A stretch of 15,048 nucleotides of DNA, taken from positions 1-15,048 of the forward strand of contig CAKARD010000025.1 of assembly GCA_916720425.1 (NCBI GenBank), read 5' to 3'. The DNA is from an uncultured Kingella sp. (GTDB taxonomy: Bacteria; Pseudomonadota; Gammaproteobacteria; Burkholderiales; Neisseriaceae). The notes beneath the pieces are model-generated. The model saw only the letters and a program-made list of their open reading frames with translations. It was not told the DNA's origin and searched no databases. Positions 6,458 to 13,666 of the stretch are shown in pieces. How positions within the stretch are numbered: the stretch's first letter is position 1; each line of letters opens with the position of its first letter. The position numbers were made by a program, and so were the translations under genes.

Positions 6458-7489
6458 TTAAATAAACGGATTAGCACGAATCAAACAGCCAATATGTGCT
6501 TTAGCACTACGCGCTAAACTATTGAGATTGTATCCACCTTCCAATACTGAAACAATGCGCCCTTTAGCATAACAATTAGCAATATACATTAACTTTTTAG
6601 TGAGCCATTCAAAGTCTGCTTCACTCAAATTAATATGTCCCAAATTATCATCCTTATGCGCATCAAATCCAGCTGAAAGCAATATCATTTGTGGACGAAA
6701 TGCCGTCAGTTTAGGCAACCAATGCTCATTAACCAAATCACGAAATACTTGGCTTCCATCACCTGCTTTTAAGGGTAAATGAACAATATTAGGATAATCA
6801 CTTGAAAAATGCGTACCATTAAATGGATAAAGTGGGTATTCAAATGAAGATAAAAACATCACACGTTCTTCATCTTTAAATATATTTTCAGTACCATCAC
6901 CGTGGTGTACATCAAAATCTATAATTGCAATGCGCTCTAAGCGGTATTCAGCAATCGCATGCATAGCAGCAACCGCAACATTGTTAATAAAACAAAAACC
7001 CGATGCTTTATCAGCAAAAGCATGATGTCCAGGAGGACGAATAGCGCAAAATGCATTTTTAGCATGCGTACTCATGACCATATCTACCGCTTTAACCGCT
7101 GCTCCCGCACCAAAACGAGCAGCCCGCAATGTATCACGTGATAGATAGGTATCTTCATTAATTTTAACTTTACCTTCAACAGGCGCTTGGCTTTCCAAAT
7201 AATTCAGATATTGGCGCGTATGAACACGTGATAATTGAATATCTGAAACCTCAGGTGCTTCTATTTTTTGTAACAAATGCCAAATGTGTGCCTTGCGCAA
7301 TGCTTGTTCTATTACTTCAATACGTTTGGGGTTTTCGGGGTGTTCATCATCAGCAAAATGAGCTTGACAATATGGCGAATAAATCCATGCTGTGCGCCCT
7401 TTAATTGTCAACAATCGCAATAATTTTTTGCGCCAATAACGATATTGCGCGATCAATAATGACCAGAAAGAAAATTTATCAAATTTCAT
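6458..7489 (-). CDS. Histone-deacetylase-family zinc amidohydrolase
   Basis: A member of the arginase/deacetylase superfamily. Bacterial relatives remove acetyl groups from polyamines or other small amines, or from proteins; the substrate here is unknown. Catalytic features are all present: HPENPKR (50-56), the His pair in RPPGHHA (H155, H156), Zn ligands D193 and H195 in DFDVHHGDG plus D276 in SAGFDAH, and the transition-state Tyr320 in LEGGYN. The 343-residue protein has an unusual N-terminal extension of about 33 aromatic and basic residues (FWSLLIAQYRYWRKKLLRLL, 8-27) before the normal fold begins at about TAWIYSPYC. The ATG overlaps the folB stop by 1 nt (TAATG), suggesting translational coupling. 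An internal TTG at codon 27 is a possible but less likely start. Confidence 0.92.
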   Translation of the reverse strand: MKFDKFSFWSLLIAQYRYWRKKLLRLLTIKGRTAWIYSPYCQAHFADDEHPENPKRIEVIEQALRKAHIWHLLQKIEAPEVSDIQLSRVHTRQYLNYLESQAPVEGKVKINEDTYLSRDTLRAARFGAGAAVKAVDMVMSTHAKNAFCAIRPPGHHAFADKASGFCFINNVAVAAMHAIAEYRLERIAIIDFDVHHGDGTENIFKDEERVMFLSSFEYPLYPFNGTHFSSDYPNIVHLPLKAGDGSQVFRDLVNEHWLPKLTAFRPQMILLSAGFDAHKDDNLGHINLSEADFEWLTKKLMYIANCYAKGRIVSVLEGGYNLNSLARSAKAHIGCLIRANPFI

Positions 7490-7839
7490 TATGCAACCTT
7501 ATGCCGCTCTATTTCCACGCCTACCTCTTGTACTTTAGGCAAAATGCCTGGTTTCATCACACGAACCTTAACTGATTGCGCACCAAAGTTTTGCAAAACA
7601 GTGTCGGCAATATGTTGAGCCAAGCGTTCTATAAGTAAAAACTGACGTGTCGCCAAATCTTGACGCAAATAATCACACACTTGACCATAATGAATGGTTG
7701 TATCAATATCATCACTGTCTACACAGTGTGGCAAAACAATGTCTAAATCCAACAAAATAGTTTGTGGATGCAATCTTTCCCAATCATAAATGCCAATAAC
7801 CGTTTGTGCTTGCATGCCGTGTAGGAAAATTTTATCCAT
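7489..7839 (-). CDS. folB: Dihydroneopterin aldolase FolB
   Basis: FolB cleaves 7,8-dihydroneopterin to 6-hydroxymethyl-7,8-dihydropterin and glycolaldehyde in folate synthesis. The 116-residue cytoplasmic protein has the family's normal size. Diagnostic residues are the early GMQAQTVIGIYDWER segment with E21, Tyr51 in IHYGQV, Glu71 in LIERLAQHIAD, and Lys96 in MKPGILP, the catalytic lysine region. It diverges from plsY, an arrangement also seen in E. coli. Its stop overlaps the start of the deacetylase gene. The ribosome site is weak, with GGA about 14 nt from the ATG. folC of the same pathway lies 1.4 kb away on the other strand. Confidence 0.95.
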   Translation of the reverse strand: MDKIFLHGMQAQTVIGIYDWERLHPQTILLDLDIVLPHCVDSDDIDTTIHYGQVCDYLRQDLATRQFLLIERLAQHIADTVLQNFGAQSVKVRVMKPGILPKVQEVGVEIERHKVA

Positions 7840-7930
7840 TTAATGCAGTTTCCAGTTAATTTCCGTTAAAATACGGTGTGGTTGTTTTACCCAATATTTT
7901 ACAACGTTTTTTATTTTTCGGAGTAATGTG

Positions 7931-8551
7931 ATGATATTGTTCACGCAAATTTTGATTATGGTTTTGGCATATTTGATTGGCTCAATCTCTTGTGCTTTGT
8001 TGGTATCAAAAAAAATGAATCTGCCTGATCCTCGTGATTATGGCTCAGGCAATCCAGGTGCCAGTAATGTATTACGCAGTGGCAACAAAATGGCCGCAAC
8101 TTATACACTACTGGGCGATGCACTCAAAGGCGCAATAGCGGTATATTTAACTCGCCTATTAACGCATTGGCTCAATTTACCTGAAGGAACAGTGGGTTTA
8201 GCCGCAATTACAGTGGTATTGGGTCATGTATTTCCTCTTTTTTTTGGTTTCAAAGGAGGCAAAGGGGTGGCAACCGCATTAGGTGTATTATGGGCAATGT
8301 CTACTACTGCAGCTTTATGGATGATTGCAATTTGGGCGGTCATTGCTTATAAATACAAAAAATCTTCATTAGCAGCATTAGTAGCGGCATTTTGCACGCC
8401 CTTTGCTTCATTTATTATCATTCCTCATCCTACGTGGGGTTGGGCAATGTTTGCTATTACTTTATTAGTCATTCAACGCCACAAAGACAATATTAGTCGT
8501 ATTTTATCGGGTAAAGAAAGCAATATTGGCGAAACCGTAACAACACGATAA
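7931..8551 (+). CDS. plsY: Acyl-phosphate glycerol-3-phosphate acyltransferase PlsY
   Basis: PlsY moves an acyl chain from acyl-phosphate (made by PlsX) to glycerol-3-phosphate, the first step of phospholipid synthesis, at the inner membrane. The 206-residue protein has 5-6 hydrophobic helices. Three family motifs are clear: SGNPGASNVLR (39-49), GHVFPLFFGFKGGKGVAT (98-115) and the C-terminal RHKDNISRILSGKESNIG (183-200). The start is ambiguous. The ATG at 7931 sits 7 nt after GGAG and is preferred. An in-frame GTG at 7928 would add one residue but be only 4 nt from the ribosome site. An ATG at 7926 is out of frame and followed at once by TGA. folB diverges 91 nt upstream. Confidence 0.95.
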   Translation: MILFTQILIMVLAYLIGSISCALLVSKKMNLPDPRDYGSGNPGASNVLRSGNKMAATYTLLGDALKGAIAVYLTRLLTHWLNLPEGTVGLAAITVVLGHVFPLFFGFKGGKGVATALGVLWAMSTTAALWMIAIWAVIAYKYKKSSLAALVAAFCTPFASFIIIPHPTWGWAMFAITLLVIQRHKDNISRILSGKESNIGETVTTR

Positions 8552-8569
8552 TTTGATAATACTTTATTT

Positions 8570-8598
8570 AAGTGTCAGGGACGTATGTCCCTCACCTT
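8570..8598. repeat. Intergenic inverted repeat after plsY
   Basis: The core is a perfect 6-bp stem, AGGGAC / GTCCCT (8577-8582 with 8587-8592), with loop GTAT. After one C-C mismatch and one bulge it extends through GT/AC and AAG/CTT pairs to 8570-8598. No T-run follows, so it is a poor terminator. It could be an RNA-end stabiliser for plsY or a copy of a dispersed palindrome. It lies 21 nt before the start codon of the next gene. Confidence 0.45.
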
Positions 8599-8619
8599 AT
8601 GTTTCAAGGAATATTTATC

Positions 8620-9231
8620 ATGAAAAAGCTATTGACAATTATGATATTATTGTGTGCCTTACAGGCTCATGCAGTAGAATTAGATACACAACAAAAAACA
8701 CAAGCACAACGATTAACTGATATTTCATTATCCATTCTTGATTTAAGCAAAGTATTAAAAGATACTGATCCTTTAAAAAATATACCAAAATCATTATTAG
8801 AAGAAAATAAAAGTTGCTTAAAACACCATCTTACCACCCGTGAAGGCTATCACCAATATCAATTAGAACGTGCCCAACGTTATGTGGTTTCACGCACACC
8901 ACAACAGTTACAACAAGATTTTGAAGTACTGAATCATGATACCATTCAGATATTAGGGGGATTGTTTGATGATGTATTGAAAAGCAAACAATATGGCGTA
9001 GATGAAACAAAATTCAAACAGCAAGCCACAAAAAATTTGCTCGAATACCCTGAAAAACTTGAAAAAATAATGATTTTATTAACCGATCCAGCATTCCGTG
9101 ATTTACGCGTTTTATTACAACTCAATGGATTTGATGACCCAAATAATGCGCATCAAATAGGAAAATTGATGGCTGTGCAATATTTTTTATGGTCACTCAA
9201 TCAATGTCATATTTCACTAAAAAATGAATAA
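8620..9231 (+). CDS. Unrecognised exported protein upstream of folC
   Basis: I do not recognise this 203-residue protein. The start at 8620 has AAGGA 9 nt upstream and gives a clean Sec signal peptide (MKKLLTIMILLCALQAHA, cleavage after residue 18). A longer frame from 8572 would run through an inverted repeat and hide this signal. The mature part is mostly charged helix, rich in Lys, Gln and Leu, without a membrane segment. It has just two cysteines, C66 (NKSCLKHH) and C196 (LNQCHIS), which could form a disulfide in the periplasm. There is no lipobox and no catalytic motif that I can see. It overlaps the folC start by 8 nt, so it is probably translated together with folC. In many proteobacteria accD lies before folC instead. 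Confidence 0.85.
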   Translation: MKKLLTIMILLCALQAHAVELDTQQKTQAQRLTDISLSILDLSKVLKDTDPLKNIPKSLLEENKSCLKHHLTTREGYHQYQLERAQRYVVSRTPQQLQQDFEVLNHDTIQILGGLFDDVLKSKQYGVDETKFKQQATKNLLEYPEKLEKIMILLTDPAFRDLRVLLQLNGFDDPNNAHQIGKLMAVQYFLWSLNQCHISLKNE

Positions 9232-10510
9232 ATCAACTATGAAAAAAACTTTATCGCAATGGCTGTCTCATCTGGAAACTGCTCACAACAATGGTTTAAT
9301 TGATATGGGCTTGGAGCGTATTACTCAAGTCAAACACGCTATGCAACTTCACCCCACTTGCCCCATTATTATTGTGGGTGGCACAAATGGCAAAGGCTCT
9401 ACTTGTGCATTTTTATCGCGTATTTATCATGAAGCAGGCTACAAAGTCGGCACACTCACCAGCCCTCATCTGGAACACTATAACGAACGTATTGCCCTAA
9501 ATTGCCAAGCTGTAGATGATGAAACTATTACCACTGCCTTTGAACAAATAGAAGCCGCACGTGGTGAAGTTTCGTTGACATATTTTGAATTTAACACCTT
9601 AGCAGCCGTTACTATTTTTACGCAACAACATGTTGATATTATGATATTAGAAGTTGGTTTAGGTGGCCGATTGGACGCAGTGAATATTTTTGATGCCGAC
9701 TGCGCCATTGTTACCAATGTCGATTTAGATCATCAACACTTTTTAGGTGATACGGTTGAGCAGATTGGTTTTGAAAAAGCAGGGATATTTCGCCCACATC
9801 AATATGCCGTTTGTGGACAAAATAATTCCAGTTTGATGAACTATGCACAACATATTGATGCCAAAATCTTATTGGCACAACGTGATTTTAGCCACACCAA
9901 ATTAGATAATCAACAATGGTTATATCAATTAAACGACAATGCTTATTTACCTGCACATAAACGTCATGCCTTACCTTTACCCGCTTTGCGCGGGGCGTAT
10001 CAATTAGACAATGCCACACTTGCACTCACTGCTATTGAATGCTTACATTCACGTTTGCCTGTAGATATTGGTGCAATTAAACGCGGCTTATTATTAGCAG
10101 AAAACATCGGGCGTTTCCAAGTTTTGCCTGGACGACCCACCACAGTATTAGACGTAGGACACAATCCACACGCCGCACGTGCTTTGCGTCGTAATCTAAT
10201 TGCCCTGCCCTTTGCCCAAAAACGCATTGCTGTATTCAGTATATTGGCCGACAAAGACAGCGATGGGGTTATTGAAATTGTTAAAGATCAGTTTGATGAG
10301 TGGTATATTGCCCCCCTACACGTACCGCGTGGCATGGATATAACACAATTACAAGCCAAACTTAACGCACATGGTATTGACCGTATTGAAGTTTTTGATA
10401 ACATTGCTCAAGCTTGCCAAACAGCCGTGTCACAAGCCACTGAAAATGATAGAATTGTTGCTTTTGGTTCATTCCATACTGTCAGTGATGCCATGACCGT
10501 GTTACATTAG
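9224..10510 (+). CDS. folC: Folylpolyglutamate / dihydrofolate synthase FolC
   Basis: FolC adds L-glutamate to dihydropteroate and extends the glutamate tail of folates, using ATP, in the cytoplasm. The 428-residue protein has the standard two-domain Mur-ligase-like fold. Motifs: P-loop GGTNGKGST (52-60), TSPHLEHYNERI (79-90), dihydropteroate-binding LTYFEFNTLAA (118-128), EVGLGGRLDAVN (143-154), and K185 in EKAGIF at the carbamylated-lysine position. The C-terminal domain has LDVGHNPHA (309-317) and a closing GSFHTVSDAM. The start at 9224 overlaps the preceding gene by 8 nt; an alternative ATG at 9239 would drop five residues. Neither has a good ribosome site, which fits coupling to the gene upstream. 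It heads the folC - SPOR - cvpA - purF order conserved in beta/gammaproteobacteria. Confidence 0.97.
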   Translation: MNKSTMKKTLSQWLSHLETAHNNGLIDMGLERITQVKHAMQLHPTCPIIIVGGTNGKGSTCAFLSRIYHEAGYKVGTLTSPHLEHYNERIALNCQAVDDETITTAFEQIEAARGEVSLTYFEFNTLAAVTIFTQQHVDIMILEVGLGGRLDAVNIFDADCAIVTNVDLDHQHFLGDTVEQIGFEKAGIFRPHQYAVCGQNNSSLMNYAQHIDAKILLAQRDFSHTKLDNQQWLYQLNDNAYLPAHKRHALPLPALRGAYQLDNATLALTAIECLHSRLPVDIGAIKRGLLLAENIGRFQVLPGRPTTVLDVGHNPHAARALRRNLIALPFAQKRIAVFSILADKDSDGVIEIVKDQFDEWYIAPLHVPRGMDITQLQAKLNAHGIDRIEVFDNIAQACQTAVSQATENDRIVAFGSFHTVSDAMTVLH

Positions 10511-10565
10511 ATACCCCTTTATCTTCTGCCCATCATTGTCAACATATTTAAAATGAAAGACTGCA

Positions 10566-11456
10566 ATGCTCTCACATACACCATCAAATCAAGAATATGA
10601 ATATCAAGAATTACAACGTCAAAACCGTCGTCGTTTAATTAATGTGATGATAACCAGCATGTTTTTTGTGGGACTGTTTGCCATTATTGCCAATAATGGA
10701 CCACAAGATACACAAGATAATTTAACTTTGGTAGCCAGTGAGCCTTCTAGCTCTGCAGTTAAACCTAGCATTGCCTCCACTGTTGATAGCACCAATAACT
10801 TAACTACAGAATCTGCTTCACAAACCTCACTAAACGACTTAGATTTAGACATTGAAGCGCAACGTCAACAAAGCGAACAACGTATTATAAATAGTGCTAT
10901 TCCACAAACCGATAGTGACATAGTAACAAATACTCATTCAAGCCCCCCCCCTAAACCTACCTTAAGCAAAGAGGAACGTCAGCAACAAGCTAGAATCAAC
11001 GCCCAAAAAGCTGAAGCAGAGCGTGATGCTAAACGAAAAATGGCCATAGAAAGAGCCAAACAAGCTAAAGCACAAGATGAAAAAAATCGTAAAGCACAAC
11101 GTGAACAGCTCTTAGCACAACAAAAAGCCAATATCCCAAATAAACCAACATTGAACAATAATCCTACATCCAAGACTACTCCCAATCCTAAACCTGAAAC
11201 ATTACCCGCTACGACAACCCCCGCAGGGAAAATTGTCATTCAAGCAGGTGTATTCCGTGACAAAAAATTGGCTTTAACCGCACAACAAAAAATCAAAGCA
11301 TTAGGATATAACGTACAAGTAGAAGAAATCAATACACCCAAAGGTAAAATGATACGCATACGTGCGGGTGGTTTTAATAATCGCAATGCTGCCAATCAAG
11401 CTGCACAAAAAATTAGAGCCAGTGGTTTAGATAGCATGGTTATAGAGTTAAAATAA
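10566..11456 (+). CDS. DedD-like SPOR-domain cell-division protein
   Basis: A bitopic inner-membrane protein of the DedD type. SPOR domains bind denuded glycan strands and gather at the division septum. The 296 residues comprise a short cytoplasmic N-terminus, one membrane helix (about 24-44, NVMITSMFFVGLFAIIA), a Ser/Thr/Gln-rich linker (45-125), a PPP motif (127-129), a basic Lys/Gln/Ala coiled-coil-like stretch (about 135-195) and the C-terminal SPOR domain (about 221-296, GKIVIQAGVF to SMVIELK). Position between folC and cvpA equals that of E. coli dedD. Sequence identity in the linker is not expected, so I leave the symbol empty. A C9 tract at codons 126-129 is listed separately. Its stop overlaps the cvpA start by 1 nt. 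Confidence 0.9.
   Translation: MLSHTPSNQEYEYQELQRQNRRRLINVMITSMFFVGLFAIIANNGPQDTQDNLTLVASEPSSSAVKPSIASTVDSTNNLTTESASQTSLNDLDLDIEAQRQQSEQRIINSAIPQTDSDIVTNTHSSPPPKPTLSKEERQQQARINAQKAEAERDAKRKMAIERAKQAKAQDEKNRKAQREQLLAQQKANIPNKPTLNNNPTSKTTPNPKPETLPATTTPAGKIVIQAGVFRDKKLALTAQQKIKALGYNVQVEEINTPKGKMIRIRAGGFNNRNAANQAAQKIRASGLDSMVIELK
10943..10951 (+). repeat. C9 homopolymer inside the SPOR gene
   Basis: Nine consecutive C bases encode part of Ser126 and Pro127-129. In an AT-rich gene this is a marked outlier. Adding one C gives TAA immediately after the tract. Losing one C gives TAA five codons after the tract. Either change removes the coiled-coil stretch and the SPOR domain but leaves the membrane anchor, so slippage would act as an on/off switch. 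Confidence 0.85.
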
Positions 11457-11977
11457 TGGGAAGCATCAGTTTTTTTGATATTCTTGCTATAAGTGTCATT
11501 TTCATCAGCATCATTGTATCCATGATGCGGGGACTTGTTGGGGAAATATTTTCACTAATAGGTTGGATTATTGCACTATTTGTAGCACGCCTATTTGCTG
11601 TTCCCATCAGTGAAGTATTTTTTTCCAGCATGAATCCACGTCCATTAGCTGTGATATGCGCTTTTATTTTAATCTATATCGTCACACGCTTAGGTATTGC
11701 ACTTATTCAACAACTGACTAATGCACTATTTAAGCAAACATGTTTGTCCTCTATTAATTGCTTGTTGGGAGGAATATTAGGTGCCATTAAAGGCATATTA
11801 ATCGTGAGTTTGGTTGTGCTTGCTTGTTCATTGAGCGATTTACCACGAAGTGAAGATTGGCAACAATCCATTAGCGCGCCATTTTTTGAATCTATTGCAC
11901 TTATGGGGAAAGACTATTTACCTGATTTCTTCGCCCAACAAGTCCAATTTAATCATCAAACAAACGATGCCCCTTAA
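11456..11977 (+). CDS. cvpA: CvpA family inner-membrane protein
   Basis: CvpA is a small polytopic inner-membrane protein, first found as needed for colicin V production and widely kept next to purF. Its molecular role is not settled. The 173-residue sequence has about four hydrophobic helices (near 6-25, 30-50, 64-86 and 103-126). Conserved family segments are RGLVGEIFSLIGWIIA (25-40) and NCLLGGILGAIKGILI (101-116), with a polar C-terminal tail containing W138. The ATG overlaps the SPOR-gene stop (TAATG), so translation is probably coupled. purF follows after 147 nt, which is longer than the tight spacing elsewhere in the cluster. Confidence 0.93.
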   Translation: MGSISFFDILAISVIFISIIVSMMRGLVGEIFSLIGWIIALFVARLFAVPISEVFFSSMNPRPLAVICAFILIYIVTRLGIALIQQLTNALFKQTCLSSINCLLGGILGAIKGILIVSLVVLACSLSDLPRSEDWQQSISAPFFESIALMGKDYLPDFFAQQVQFNHQTNDAP

Positions 11978-12041
11978 CCATAAGTGAAAAAATTAACCCC
12001 CTTTAGTAAATTAAATTTAAAACAGAACAAAATACGGCTTC

Positions 12042-12071
12042 TTGTCATATGAAAATACATCAGCGTATTAG
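12042..12071 (+). promoter_or_regulatory. Possible promoter in the cvpA-purF spacer
   Basis: TTGTCA (12042-12047) and TATTAG (12066-12071) are 18 nt apart, matching consensus at 5 of 6 and 4 of 6 positions. The 147-nt gap would allow separate expression of purF-mpl. I found no PurR-type palindrome (ACGCAAACGTTTGCGT-like) here, so purine repression of the E. coli kind is not supported. Confidence 0.3.
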
Positions 12072-12110
12072 TAATGCTATATCGTTATCTCAACCACAAT
12101 CTTACCCTTT

Positions 12111-12116
12111 AAGGAG
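12111..12116 (+). promoter_or_regulatory. Ribosome binding site that fixes the purF start
   Basis: AAGGAG lies 8 nt before the ATG at 12125. The longer frame beginning with GTG at 12116 would start on this site itself. Choosing 12125 places Cys directly after Met, as required for the enzyme's N-terminal nucleophile. Confidence 0.85.
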
Positions 12117-12124
12117 TGCTTATT

Positions 12125-13657
12125 ATGTGTGGCGTATTGGGTTTAATTGCTCATGAACCTGTTAATCAATTATTATATGATGGCTTGCAAATGCTACAAC
12201 ATCGAGGACAAGATGCTGCAGGTATTGTAACCACGCAAAGTGGCCGCTTTCATATGCACAAAGGGCAAGGCATGGTACGTGAAGTTTTTCGCACACGTAA
12301 TATGCGCGATCTGCACGGCAACGCAGGTATTGCTCATGTGCGCTATCCTACCGCAGGGAATGCAAGCAGCCCTGCCGAAGCGCAACCTTTTTATGTTAGC
12401 TCTCCTTTTGGGATAGTTTTAGCACATAATGGCAATTTAACCAATACTGCTCAACTGTATCAGGATGTCTATGCCAAATATTTACGTCATGTCAATACAC
12501 AATCAGACAGCGAAGTTTTACTCAATGTTTTTGCGCACGAATTACGCCTTGCTGTATCAGGAAATAACGATCCCTTTCATTTAACTATAGAAAACATTTT
12601 CAATGCGATAGAAAAAGTACATAAACGCATAAAAGGAGCATATGCTGTTGTGGCTATGATTGCAGGCTATGGTTTGGTTGCCTTTCGCGATCCCAATGGT
12701 ATTCGCCCTTTGATTTTGGGTAAACGCGAACACGAAGGCAAAACCGATTGGGCCATTGCCAGTGAAAGTGTGGTATTTGGTGGTTTGGCTTATAAGACTG
12801 TACGCGATATTGAACCTGCTGAAGCCATCTTCATTGATTTTGATGGCAATATACACTCACGTCAATTTGCAGGACAACTCAAACCTTGTCTGTTTGAATA
12901 TGTATATTTTGCGCGTCCAGATAGTATCATGGATGGCATTTCTATTTATCAAGCGCGTGCTGATATGGGTATAACACTTGCTGAAAAAATTAAGCGCGAA
13001 ATCAATATTGATGAAATTGATGTGGTCATGCCCATTCCCGACACCAGTCGCCCCAGTGCAATGGAATTAGCACATCACTTAAAAAAACCGTATCGTGAAG
13101 GATTAATTAAAAACCGTTATATTGGTCGCACATTTATTATGCCAGGACAAGCCACACGCAAAAAGTCAGTGCGCCAAAAACTTAATCCAATTCCCAGTGA
13201 ATTTACAGGTAAAAATGTATTATTGGTAGATGACAGCATTGTGCGTGGTACAACCAGTCGTGAAATTGTCAATATAGTGCGAGAAAGTGGCGCAAACAAA
13301 GTATTTTTAGCCTCTGCCGCACCAGAAGTCCGTTTTCCCAATGTTTACGGCATTGATATGCCCACACGTGAAGAACTCATCGCACATAATCGTAATGCCC
13401 AAGAAATTGCTCAAGAAATTCAGGCAGATGCGTGTATTTTTCAGGATTTAAGTGATTTAGAAAATGTCATACGCCATCTCAATCCAAAAATTCAAGAATT
13501 TGATTCATCTTGTTTCTCAGGTTGTTATATTACTGGTGATATTGATGAAAACTATTTGAAACAATTATCACAGCACAAACAACAACCACAAATACATCCA
13601 CAACCTTCGCGTATGGAATTTAATATAAGCATTGATGATAATACCGATAACGAATAA
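12125..13657 (+). CDS. purF: Amidophosphoribosyltransferase PurF
   Basis: PurF makes 5-phosphoribosylamine from PRPP and glutamine, the first committed step of purine synthesis. The 510-residue length is close to E. coli PurF (about 505). The N-terminal Ntn glutaminase domain begins MCGVLGLIAH, with Cys2 becoming the nucleophile after Met removal. Glutamine-site residues are visible in HVRYPTAG (R73), AHNGNLTN (N102, G103) and SDSE (D128). The phosphoribosyltransferase domain carries the PRPP loop VLLVDDSIVRGTTSRE (365-380), and MPIPDTSRPSA and NRYIGRTFIMP segments typical of the family. There is no propeptide and no Fe-S cysteine set, as in the E. coli type. The last 40 or so residues are Gln/His-rich and variable. 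mpl follows after 9 nt. Confidence 0.98.
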   Translation: MCGVLGLIAHEPVNQLLYDGLQMLQHRGQDAAGIVTTQSGRFHMHKGQGMVREVFRTRNMRDLHGNAGIAHVRYPTAGNASSPAEAQPFYVSSPFGIVLAHNGNLTNTAQLYQDVYAKYLRHVNTQSDSEVLLNVFAHELRLAVSGNNDPFHLTIENIFNAIEKVHKRIKGAYAVVAMIAGYGLVAFRDPNGIRPLILGKREHEGKTDWAIASESVVFGGLAYKTVRDIEPAEAIFIDFDGNIHSRQFAGQLKPCLFEYVYFARPDSIMDGISIYQARADMGITLAEKIKREINIDEIDVVMPIPDTSRPSAMELAHHLKKPYREGLIKNRYIGRTFIMPGQATRKKSVRQKLNPIPSEFTGKNVLLVDDSIVRGTTSREIVNIVRESGANKVFLASAAPEVRFPNVYGIDMPTREELIAHNRNAQEIAQEIQADACIFQDLSDLENVIRHLNPKIQEFDSSCFSGCYITGDIDENYLKQLSQHKQQPQIHPQPSRMEFNISIDDNTDNE

Positions 13658-13666
13658 GGAAAACTG

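Noticed and set aside
8572..8619. Upstream GTG start for the exported protein
   Set aside because: It would place an inverted repeat in the coding region and bury a clean signal peptide that begins at 8620 with a ribosome site.
10536..10554. TTGTCA and TAAAAT before the SPOR gene
   Set aside because: The two hexamers are only 7 nt apart, far too close for a sigma-70 promoter.
12049..12156. 35-codon open frame overlapping the purF start, possible leader peptide
   Set aside because: No ribosome site, no recognisable attenuator hairpins, and its end runs into purF in another frame. Chance is the simplest reading.
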